Shown: piece by piece, positions 1 to 7,014 of the stretch
Layout: each line of letters starts with the position of its first letter
Position numbering within the stretch: the stretch's first letter is position 1
From: Verrucomicrobiota bacterium
Lineage (GTDB): Bacteria; Verrucomicrobiota; Verrucomicrobiia; Limisphaerales; UBA1096
Reading direction: 5' to 3'
Length of the DNA stretch: 9,698 nucleotides
NCBI GenBank assembly: GCA_015658765.1
Contig: DQOE01000417.1
Coordinates: 1 to 9,698, forward strand
Notes under the pieces: generated by a model
The model's input: the letters and a program-made list of their open reading frames with translations, nothing else
What the model was told of the DNA's origin: nothing
The model's database searches: none
Translations under genes and position numbers: made by a program

Positions 1-2
1 AT

Positions 3-542
3 TTGGCCAGGGGCTTGGCATGGCAGGCACACGACGGCACCGTCTTCGACTTGGCCATCGCGCCCGACGGCGAAACGCTGGCCTCCGCCGGCGCCGACAA
101 ACTGGTTCGGTTTTGGAGCCTGGCCAAGGGCGAACAAGTGATGCAGATCGAGGCCCACACTTCGCCGGTGCTCTCGCTCGCTTACAAGCCGGATGGCGCG
201 CTGCTGGCCAGCGGCGGCGCGGACAAGGAGCTCAAAATTTGGGACACGAAAACGCGCGAGCAAAAAAACCTCGTGACCGGCCATCCCGGCAACGTCACCG
301 CCATTGCCTGGCCGGAAAAGAAAGCCGAGTTGATCACTGCCAGCGACGACGGCGCATTGCGGCTCTGCAACGAAACCAGCAAAAGCCCTGGCAAAACATG
401 GGCCAAGGCCGCCGGCCTGCTGCACTGCCTCGCCGCAACCACCGACGGCAAACTGCTCTACGGCGGCGCGGACAACGGCCGCGTTTACGCGTGGGATCGC
501 ACCGGCAAAATCACCCGCACCCTCGAGCCGCCCAAGCCGTGA
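3..542 (+). CDS. WD40-repeat protein, C-terminal part (5' end outside window)
   Basis: The frame is open from the left edge to the TGA at 540-542. The TTG at position 3 is not a credible start, so the gene begins upstream of the window. The 179 visible residues contain about four WD40 beta-propeller blades. Recognisable blade signatures are a HDG...LASAGADKLVRFWSL unit, a LASGGADKELKIWD unit, a LITASDDGALRL unit and a LLYGGADNGRVYAWD unit. WD40 propellers are protein-interaction scaffolds and have no activity of their own. In Planctomycetes and Verrucomicrobia such repeats are often the C-terminal part of larger secreted proteins with cytochrome c or PSD1 domains (family knowledge); whether that holds here cannot be seen. 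The protein ends in a short proline- and lysine-rich tail. No hairpin terminator is visible before the tRNA gene 67 bases downstream. Confidence 0.85.
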   Translation: MARGLAWQAHDGTVFDLAIAPDGETLASAGADKLVRFWSLAKGEQVMQIEAHTSPVLSLAYKPDGALLASGGADKELKIWDTKTREQKNLVTGHPGNVTAIAWPEKKAELITASDDGALRLCNETSKSPGKTWAKAAGLLHCLAATTDGKLLYGGADNGRVYAWDRTGKITRTLEPPKP

Positions 543-609
543 CCGGGGCAGCGAAACAAAAACATTGCCAAAGCCGGGGGCCGGCCGGAAACTCCGCGTC
601 CCCTTCAGT

Positions 610-683
610 GCGGGTGTAGTTCAATGGTAGAACGCAAGCTTCCCAAGCTTGACACGAGGGTTCGATTCCCTTCACCCGCTCCA
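610..683 (+). tRNA. tRNA-Gly, anticodon CCC
   Basis: The full cloverleaf can be folded by eye. The acceptor stem GCGGGTG (610-616) pairs with CACCCGC (673-679), followed by discriminator T680 and encoded CCA (681-683). The D stem is GTTC/GAAC around loop AATGGTA. The anticodon stem CAAGC/GCTTG encloses loop TTCCCAA, giving anticodon CCC at 642-644, which reads GGG glycine codons. The T stem 656-660/668-672 encloses TTCGATT. A run of six T residues at 685-690 directly downstream could end transcription. The 3' half of this gene is repeated at 1583-1606, as expected when a tRNA gene is used as an integration site. Confidence 0.95.
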
Positions 684-688
684 CTTTT
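665..688 (+). repeat. att-like direct repeat, copy 1 (inside tRNA-Gly 3' end)
   Basis: ATTCCCTTCACCCGCT at 665-680 recurs exactly at 1583-1598. The match continues through CCA and the T-run with two mismatches (22 of 24 over 665-688). It covers the 3' half of the T arm, the acceptor strand and CCA, which is the usual crossover region for tyrosine-recombinase integration into tRNA genes. Confidence 0.7.
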
Positions 689-755
689 TTATCCCTTTTA
701 AAGCCAGTAGTTTGCTGATTTACACCTGTTTGTTCTGCTGAAACTGGTTACATAA

Positions 756-839
756 CTGGAAACATCCCCACAAGTTTACGTTGATAAAACAGCCACAGAA
801 CAACCGATGCGGTTTTACCAATTGCGGCTTGTCAACTGA
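756..839 (+). pseudogene. Possible C-terminal fragment of a secreted protein
   Basis: Reading 756-839 in frame gives 27 residues and a TGA at 837-839. The peptide contains VYVDKTATEQP followed by MRFYQLRLVN. A C-terminus of the form Y-x-D-x-x-A-x-x-x-P-x-RFYRLRL is, from memory, common at the ends of large secreted verrucomicrobial proteins. The frame is closed upstream by a TAA at 753-755 and has no start codon before the internal ATG at 807, so this would be a relic. It lies in the tRNA-linked AT-rich stretch. The match is by eye on a short peptide and could be chance. The rest of 684-893 shows no other gene or clear promoter. Confidence 0.35.
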
Positions 840-893
840 CCTTCTGAACAAACACGGCGGCAAGACCAGAAAGGAACTGGAAGCTGAAGGGAA

Positions 894-1568
894 ATGAAAC
901 CAAGGATAAAACTTGCCGAGTCAATTACCCCAAACGGAGCCTGCATGGCTCTCTACGAACACGATGGGGCCTTTTCGATTTCTTTAAATGGCAAAGAATT
1001 GATGCATTCAAAGGTTACAGCATCGGAGAGTTTGCTTGGAAGAACAGGCGTCGATCAAATAAATAAAGACATTCCTACCCGGGTTCTCATCGGTGGACTT
1101 GGTCTTGGATTCACTTTGAAAAGTGTCTTGGAGTCCGGAAACTCCAAAATGAGAATCGAGTTGGCAGAATTGGTTCCAGAAGTAATAGAATGGAACCGAA
1201 CTTATCTGAAAGAACTAAACGGTGAGCTGCTTGATGATCCTTGTGTTGACATTAAAGGGATGGACGTGATTGATCTAATTCAAAATGCTGAGCCTCGAAC
1301 CTATGACGCCATATTGCTCGATGTGGATAATGGCCCCGTTGCAATGGTCGACGCAAATAATGACCAACTTTACTCTAATTCAGGTATCCGCTTAATGTGC
1401 AGAGCTCTTAAAAAAGGTGGACGAATCGTGATCTGGTCTGCGGGGCCCGACCTAAAATTTGAAAAACGTTTAGGCGAGTTTTGCTGCAAGTTTCAAAGGG
1501 TTGCAGCGAAAGTTTATGATGGAGCAAAACGAGCTCGTCATATGCTTTATACCCTAGACCCAAACTAG
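894..1568 (+). CDS. Spermidine synthase-like class I SAM-dependent methyltransferase family protein
   Basis: The 224-residue protein has the Rossmann core of the spermidine synthase/class I methyltransferase superfamily. Motif I is VLIGGLGLGFTL (about residues 64-75) and forms the glycine-rich nucleotide loop. An acidic residue follows at the end of strand 2 (ELAELVPEVIEWNR, about 89-102), and the substrate-side motif YDAILLDVDNGP lies at 137-148. True aminopropyltransferases usually have GGGDG in motif I and an aspartate-rich active site with an N-terminal beta domain. Here the third Gly and the Asp of motif I are replaced and the N-terminal part is short, so polyamine synthesis is not supported and the substrate is unknown. 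The start ATG at 894 precedes all conserved motifs. A weak GGAAG lies about 11 bases upstream. The gene is AT-rich relative to the window and is the only intact gene between the two tRNA-end repeats. It converges on the esterase gene, with only 30 bases between the stops. Confidence 0.75.
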   Translation: MKPRIKLAESITPNGACMALYEHDGAFSISLNGKELMHSKVTASESLLGRTGVDQINKDIPTRVLIGGLGLGFTLKSVLESGNSKMRIELAELVPEVIEWNRTYLKELNGELLDDPCVDIKGMDVIDLIQNAEPRTYDAILLDVDNGPVAMVDANNDQLYSNSGIRLMCRALKKGGRIVIWSAGPDLKFEKRLGEFCCKFQRVAAKVYDGAKRARHMLYTLDPN

Positions 1569-1582
1569 TTAGCCCGGGCCCA

Positions 1583-1606
1583 ATTCCCTTCACCCGCTTC
1601 ATTTTT
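1583..1606 (+). repeat. att-like direct repeat, copy 2 (tRNA-Gly 3'-end remnant)
   Basis: This second copy of the tRNA-Gly 3' end has 16 bases identical (1583-1598), then TCA in place of CCA and a T-run. The upstream GGG of the T stem is also present at 1576-1578, but the T loop has diverged (CCCA for TTCG), so it is not a functional tRNA. It overlaps the stop codon of the minus-strand esterase gene: the TCA at 1599-1601 is that gene's TGA. Confidence 0.65.
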
Positions 1607-3281
1607 CCTGATTAAAACTCTTTTTCTCCGCGCTCAAGTATTGTTTGGCGATCAAGTTGCCTAGTTCAATGATGCCACCTGTGTCGATGACGAGTTTCTT
1701 TTCCTGCGGCGGGAGATTGAAGGCCTTGATGTGAATGAGGTGCGGATCGGCAGCAGCGATTGTTTCGACGTCTGAAACGACGTCGATTGAGTTGACACCT
1801 TTGTCATTGGTGGGGGGTTGCTGGCTAACGTACCACTTGAGCGAGGATTGGCCAAGATCCACTCGACTTTGGTTGATGATCGATTGCAAGCGTTCTGCAG
1901 CCTGTTTCCTGTATGGATAAAAGGACATGTCGTTTTCTGCGAGGTGATAGAAAATACCTGCCAATTCCACCACTTGGTCTTTGGATTGCAATTCGCCAAT
2001 CGTCTCTTTAATGAAATTAATGAATGCTGGATAGATATGGCGCGACTTGGCCAAACTGCCCCCCGGTGTCCAGTCAATGATCTGCGATCCGCTGTGGGTA
2101 AACTTCGCTATGGCAATGTTATCTTTGTTCTTGGCTTGGAGGGCTTGGCCAAAGCTGAGTTCCGGACCGAACGTGCTGTAAAAGCCAACAGGGCCAAGCG
2201 GCTCCCATGATTTCGATTTTCGGTAGCCGCCACCCAAACTGTATTTGTAGGCGATAGCTGGATTGTCTTTAAGGAGAGATTGATGCTTCTTTGAACTTCC
2301 AACTTCTTGAACGAAGGCTCGTTCGCCTTCCATGTTTCGGTGGCCGGCGAGGATGAATAATTTTACCTCGGTGCCTTTTTTATAAGGCCAAGTTTTCAGT
2401 GGACGAGCCTGGAGCGAGTGTTTTCCGATCGTTTTCAAATAAGCGTCGGCATAGTTCACGCCGTGTTCCAATTGCCCCAATGTGCCATAGTGGTAGTGCA
2501 GGCCAACAGGATTGCCGATCTCAACTCCGATGTGGGCAGTCGGAATGTATTCGGCAAAAGGATCGGTTTTGGTGACTGCCCGTTGCCCCTCGCTGATGGT
2601 GTACATGCGGGGGCGAAGATCCATGCCCCAAATTGTTTTGGTGCAGAGTTCGCCGATGTAGAATTTCAGCTTCGGGATGTTGAGATCACGCCGCCATTTT
2701 GCGATGAAGTTCTTCAGATTCTTTCCGTAATTGGTCATATAATTTTCCTCGAACATGTCGTTTTCGCCCTGATGCCACATGAACCCTTCAATTCGATACT
2801 TGATGCCCTTTTGATCCAGTTCAGCCAGCGAGGATTTAACCAGATTAAGTGTCAACGGATACATCTTGAAGCCGGTCGGATCGTCCGGATTCCAATCACC
2901 CCCCAAGTGGGTGCCGCCGGCCGCGCACTTAATGATCGCGATTGGATGTTTGATGTTTTTGGAAGTCTTTCGGGCAAAACTTAGCTCTGGACCGACGTTG
3001 TTATTGACCGGTTGAAGATCCACCCAACCGTTGCTGTTGGTTTTATTTTCGCGACCGATGGAGTAAGAAAAACGGACATTTTCCTGAGAGCTTTCCAATC
3101 CGGCAAATGGCGGGTAACGCTTGATGTCCTGAACTCTTGAATCGGAGCCCACCATGTTGGATTGCCCGGCAAAAATAAAAACGCGAACCGTTCGGTCATC
3201 GGAGAGTTCTTGCGCGAACAAAGAGCAGCCCAATGCCAGTGAGAATAAGAGCGTTAAGGCGGAAAAGAGCCTGTGAGTCAT
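1599..3281 (-). CDS. Secreted sialate O-acetylesterase-like (SASA/SGNH) protein with two tandem domains
   Basis: The 560-residue protein starts at ATG 3279-3281. That start gives a classic signal peptide: MTHR, a hydrophobic stretch, then SLFA-Q near residue 23. ALGC at 16-19 is a poor lipobox. Domain 1 (about 32-285) has the SGNH block I AGQSNMVG with nucleophile Ser41, a block with GPELSF and CAAGGTHLGGDW, the HQGEND motif at 170-175 and a GLHYHYG segment near 260-266 that may supply the histidine. The aspartate usually three residues before that His is not evident. Domain 2 (about 306-555) repeats the layout but reads AGHRNMEG at 312-319 and HLAEND at 446-451, so its nucleophile is Arg and its HQGE is lost. 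Relatives remove acetyl groups from sialic acid or plant polysaccharides (CE6-like); the substrate here is unknown. An upstream TTG at 3347 would bury the signal peptide and was not used. The base composition is AT-richer than the acc genes. Confidence 0.82.
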   Translation of the reverse strand: MTHRLFSALTLLFSLALGCSLFAQELSDDRTVRVFIFAGQSNMVGSDSRVQDIKRYPPFAGLESSQENVRFSYSIGRENKTNSNGWVDLQPVNNNVGPELSFARKTSKNIKHPIAIIKCAAGGTHLGGDWNPDDPTGFKMYPLTLNLVKSSLAELDQKGIKYRIEGFMWHQGENDMFEENYMTNYGKNLKNFIAKWRRDLNIPKLKFYIGELCTKTIWGMDLRPRMYTISEGQRAVTKTDPFAEYIPTAHIGVEIGNPVGLHYHYGTLGQLEHGVNYADAYLKTIGKHSLQARPLKTWPYKKGTEVKLFILAGHRNMEGERAFVQEVGSSKKHQSLLKDNPAIAYKYSLGGGYRKSKSWEPLGPVGFYSTFGPELSFGQALQAKNKDNIAIAKFTHSGSQIIDWTPGGSLAKSRHIYPAFINFIKETIGELQSKDQVVELAGIFYHLAENDMSFYPYRKQAAERLQSIINQSRVDLGQSSLKWYVSQQPPTNDKGVNSIDVVSDVETIAAADPHLIHIKAFNLPPQEKKLVIDTGGIIELGNLIAKQYLSAEKKSFNQEK

Positions 3282-3338
3282 GTTGAAATCAATCGCCAGT
3301 TTAGGTTTACAAGACACAGCATCAAGTTGCCGCCTTCC

Positions 3339-3348
3339 CTTGGCCAAG
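3339..3348. repeat. Dispersed palindrome CTTGGCCAAG, copy A
   Basis: This is an exact copy of the 10-base palindrome, in the 81-base gap between the DUF1501 stop and the esterase start. The right flank continues with C, as in other copies. Confidence 0.7.
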
Positions 3349-3362
3349 CACTCGGTTTGGGA

Positions 3363-4838
3363 TCAGCCGTAGAGGCTCTCGATCGGCTGGCCGAGGCCAT
3401 CGCGGGTGACGTAGAAGGGACGTTTCTCCACCTCGTAGGCCAGTTTGGGAGAGATCCCCATGGCCTTGTAGAGCGTGGCGTGCAGATCCTCGATGACGAC
3501 CGGGTCCCTGACGGTCGAGCAGGGGCGCTCGTCGGCTGTCGCGCCGTGGAGGTGGCCTTTTTTGATGCCGCCACCGAACAGCAGCACCGAGCCGGCGTCG
3601 GTGAAATGCCGGTGCATGCCGTAGTGAACCAGCTCGTTGATGGTGTCCGGCACCTTGACCTGGTCCCGCACCTTGTTGCCCGGCTTGCCCTCGACGAGCA
3701 TGTCCCGGCTGAACTCGCTGGCGAGCACGATCAACGTGCGGTCGAGCAGGCCGCGCTCCTCGAGGTCGAGCACGAGCTGCGCGATCGGGGCATCGATCAG
3801 GCGCTTCAAGTCGGTGAGTCGCGTGTGGCCGTTCTCGTGCGTGTCCCAGTTCAGGAACGGCACGTACTCGGTGGTCAACTCGATGAAGCGTGCACCGGCC
3901 TCGACTAGGCGACGGGCCAGCAGGCAGCCGCGGCCGAACTGGCCGGTGTTGTACGTGTCGAGCACCTCCTTTTTTTCGAGCGACAAATCAAACGCCGTGG
4001 CCGCAGGAGAGGTCAGCAGGCGGTGCGCGTTGTGGAGCGAGCGTAGGAGCGATTCTTTTTGATAGTCACTGCCGGTGAGGCCAACGGGGCTTTGGTCCAC
4101 CAGTTTTTTGTAGGCCTTGTAGCGGTTGGCAAAGCGCGACCTGCTCATGCCGGACGGCGGGCGAACGGTATTCAACGCCTCATCCGCGTTGGCGATGTGA
4201 AACGGCCCATACTCGCTGCCGAGGAAGCCGGCCGAGTGGAACGCTTTCAACTCCTCGCCCTCGCCGACGTCGAGCCGCTGGCCGATGTCGATGAACGCCG
4301 GCATCGCCGGGTCGCGCGGGCCAAGCGTGCGGGCGATCACCGCGCCGATGTGCGGGGCGGCGACGGTCTGCGGCGGCGCGTAGCCGGTGTGCCATTGGTA
4401 CTGGTGGCGCGAGTGCAGGATGAACCCGAGGTCGCCGGCCTTGTAGGTGCGGATTAGGGTGCCGCGATCCATCACCGAGCCAATTTTCTCGAGCCCCTTG
4501 GTCAGCTTGATGTGATCCACCGCAGAGTCGATCGCCGGGAAGGTGCTGAGCACTTGGCCGGGCGAGAGGCCTTTCTCGAACGGCGTGTAGCGCTTGGGGT
4601 CAAACGTCTCGGTGTGGGCCATGCCGCCGCCCATCCAGAGGACGATCATGGCGTCGGCGGTGGGCTCGATTCTCTCCCCGGCCGGCTTGGCCAAGAGCTG
4701 GCGAGGGGCACCGGCGGCCAGGGCGCCAAGCGTTGCGGCGCTGGCGGTCTTGAGAAAGTTACGGCGATTCCAGTTGCCCTGCTGAGTCACGCGGGAAAGG
4801 TTGCCCAAGCGCGGCGGCTTGGCAAGTTTCGGCTGCAT
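3363..4838 (-). CDS. Tat-exported DUF1501 family protein
   Basis: The 491-residue protein begins at ATG 4836-4838. It has a twin-arginine signal: NRRNFLKT at 24-31, followed by an Ala/Gly/Leu-rich stretch ending near residue 50. The mature part shows the DUF1501 layout, a family related to the alkaline phosphatase/sulfatase fold. MGGGMAHTETFDPK lies at 69-82, NWDTHENGH from residue 330, then LASEFSRD, HYGMHRHFTDAGSVLLFGGGIKKG and a C-terminal VIEDLHATLYKAMGI block. Such proteins are abundant in Planctomycetes and Verrucomicrobia, often beside DUF1549/DUF1553 proteins, and their biochemical role is not established. None of those partners is adjacent here. The frame stays open 204 bases further upstream, into accC. 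That extension has no conserved features and would overlap accC, so the ATG just before the Tat signal was chosen. The N-terminal LAKPPRLGNL is encoded by two degraded copies of the dispersed palindrome. Confidence 0.88.
   Translation of the reverse strand: MQPKLAKPPRLGNLSRVTQQGNWNRRNFLKTASAATLGALAAGAPRQLLAKPAGERIEPTADAMIVLWMGGGMAHTETFDPKRYTPFEKGLSPGQVLSTFPAIDSAVDHIKLTKGLEKIGSVMDRGTLIRTYKAGDLGFILHSRHQYQWHTGYAPPQTVAAPHIGAVIARTLGPRDPAMPAFIDIGQRLDVGEGEELKAFHSAGFLGSEYGPFHIANADEALNTVRPPSGMSRSRFANRYKAYKKLVDQSPVGLTGSDYQKESLLRSLHNAHRLLTSPAATAFDLSLEKKEVLDTYNTGQFGRGCLLARRLVEAGARFIELTTEYVPFLNWDTHENGHTRLTDLKRLIDAPIAQLVLDLEERGLLDRTLIVLASEFSRDMLVEGKPGNKVRDQVKVPDTINELVHYGMHRHFTDAGSVLLFGGGIKKGHLHGATADERPCSTVRDPVVIEDLHATLYKAMGISPKLAYEVEKRPFYVTRDGLGQPIESLYG
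4686..4695. repeat. Dispersed palindrome CTTGGCCAAG, copy B (inside DUF1501 gene)
   Basis: This is an exact copy within the DUF1501 coding region, just after the Tat signal, where it encodes LLAKP. The flanks (G left, A right) do not extend the palindrome. Confidence 0.65.
4801..4826. repeat. Pair of degraded palindrome copies forming a hairpin
   Basis: TTGCCCAAGC (4801-4810) and GCTTGGCAA (4817-4825) are complementary apart from one bulged C and enclose the six-base loop GCGGCG. Each arm looks like a decayed half or copy of CTTGGCCAAGC. The hairpin lies within the first codons of the DUF1501 gene, so in its mRNA it would fold just after the start codon. Confidence 0.45.
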
Positions 4839-4931
4839 CGAAGTTTTTTCACTTAAGCGGAAGCGTCGTGGAGTGCCGCAATTCAAAAGCTGGCGCAGCA
4901 GTTGGTTCTCCCCCATTGCCAAGGCTAAGCT

Positions 4932-4941
4932 CTTGACCAAG
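4932..4941. repeat. Dispersed palindrome, one-mismatch copy next to the accC stop
   Basis: CTTGACCAAG differs from the consensus at one base and is followed by CGCGG, as in the better copies. It lies six bases beyond the accC stop, in the gap before the DUF1501 gene. Confidence 0.5.
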
Positions 4942-4947
4942 CGCGGC

Positions 4948-6330
<1,383 letters not shown>

Positions 6331-6338
6331 TCAGTGGA

Positions 6339-6342
6339 TCCT
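6339..6342 (-). promoter_or_regulatory. Shine-Dalgarno AGGA of accC
   Basis: On the minus strand AGGA lies eight bases before the accC ATG, within the accB-accC gap. It is the clearest ribosome binding site in the window; most other starts here lack one. Confidence 0.5.
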
Positions 6343-6369
6343 GGCTAACGATCGTGCTGCGTCGCTCCA

Positions 6370-6828
6370 TCACGCGGGACGCACCCGGAACAGCGGCTGG
6401 CCGAACTCCACCGGGCGGCTGTCCTCGACGAGGATTTCCGTGACCACGCCGCTCATCTCGGCCTTGATCTCGTTCATCACCTTCATCGCCTCGACGATGC
6501 AAACCACCGTGTCGGCCGTGACCGTGTCGCCGACCTCCACGTACGACTCGGACTCGGGCGACGGCTTGCGGTAGAACGTGCCGATCATCGGCGACTTGAT
6601 CTCGGGATCGGTCGCCGGCTCGGGCGCGGACGCCGACACTGCGACAGGCGCCTCGGCCGGCACGGGCGCAACTGGCGGCAGGTAGTGCTGCACCTGCACC
6701 TCCTCTGATTTGCCCTCCCCGGAGGCGCGGCGCAGCTTGATCTTGAATCCCTCCTTCTCCATTTCGAACTCGGAGAGGGAGTTTTTCTTCATCAAGTCGA
6801 CGATGCTTTTGATGTCTTTAAAGTCCAC
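6370..6828 (-). CDS. accB: Biotin carboxyl carrier protein of acetyl-CoA carboxylase
   Basis: AccB carries the biotin that AccC carboxylates and the carboxyltransferase AccAD unloads. The 152-residue form starts at GTG 6826-6828 and opens with the typical DFKDIKSIVDLMKKNSLSEFEMEKEG helix. A mobile Pro/Ala-rich linker follows (about 50-72). The biotinyl domain begins at SPMIGTFYRKPSPES, which includes the protruding thumb typical of ACC carriers, and carries the EAMKVMNEI motif with biotinylated Lys116. The frame is open upstream to a TTG at 6930, but the added residues look like noncoding translation, so the GTG was chosen although no clear Shine-Dalgarno precedes it. The gene is first in the accB-accC operon. 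No efp gene lies upstream as in many bacteria; instead larB is divergent. Any promoter must lie in the 186-base gap 6829-7014, where I see no convincing -35/-10 pair. Confidence 0.93.
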   Translation of the reverse strand: MDFKDIKSIVDLMKKNSLSEFEMEKEGFKIKLRRASGEGKSEEVQVQHYLPPVAPVPAEAPVAVSASAPEPATDPEIKSPMIGTFYRKPSPESESYVEVGDTVTADTVVCIVEAMKVMNEIKAEMSGVVTEILVEDSRPVEFGQPLFRVRPA

Positions 6829-6979
6829 GGTGGATGAGAATGTTACGGCGCTGCGCCTGGGTTCGGGTTGTTGTTCACTCCTCAATATCGGGAATTGCGG
6901 CCGCCGCGCCTCATGCGCAACAACCGTCAACGCCGCCGAGGCTAGTCACCGGCCCCAAGGCGGTCAAGGTCGATTCCCC

Positions 6980-6989
6980 CTTGGCCAAG
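6980..6989. repeat. Dispersed palindrome CTTGGCCAAG, copy C
   Basis: This is an exact copy in the divergent accB-larB gap, extended to the right by CGCG. It lies 25 bases before the upstream larB GTG, a position where a DNA-binding protein could affect larB transcription. Confidence 0.7.
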
Positions 6990-7014
6990 CGCGTTTCCGG
7001 CGTGACGCCGCAGC

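Larger units (their letters stand above)
681..1598. mobile_element. Putative small tRNA-integrated cassette, no integrase
   Basis: This stretch lies between two direct copies of the tRNA-Gly 3' end, 918 bases apart. It carries one intact gene (894-1568) and a probable gene fragment (756-839). Its base composition differs from the flanks: a hand count of 1141-1200 gives 24 of 60 G+C, against 43 of 60 at 7561-7620 in larB. No recombinase gene, transposase or terminal inverted repeat is visible, so it would be a decayed or non-autonomous remnant. The downstream esterase gene is also AT-richer than the core genes (29 of 60 at 2221-2280), so the acquired region could extend further right. The alternative is a local duplication of the tRNA end. 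Confidence 0.45.

Noticed and set aside
781..897. 38-codon frame from TTG 781 whose TGA overlaps the methyltransferase ATG (ATGA)
   Set aside because: It looks like translational coupling, but the start is a TTG without Shine-Dalgarno, the peptide is unfamiliar, and another frame over the same bases gives a more recognisable relic.
1572..1579. GCCCGGGC palindrome between the converging genes
   Set aside because: It is eight bases, has no loop and no T-run, and is expected occasionally in this base composition.
3282..3347. Upstream TTG start extending the esterase by 22 residues
   Set aside because: It would place a charged segment before the signal peptide, and the TTG is simply part of the dispersed palindrome; the ATG at 3279-3281 fits export.
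6998..7010. CGGCG-TGA-CGCCG inverted repeat before larB
   Set aside because: It is a five-base-pair stem in GC-rich DNA, which is easily found by chance and has no other supporting feature.
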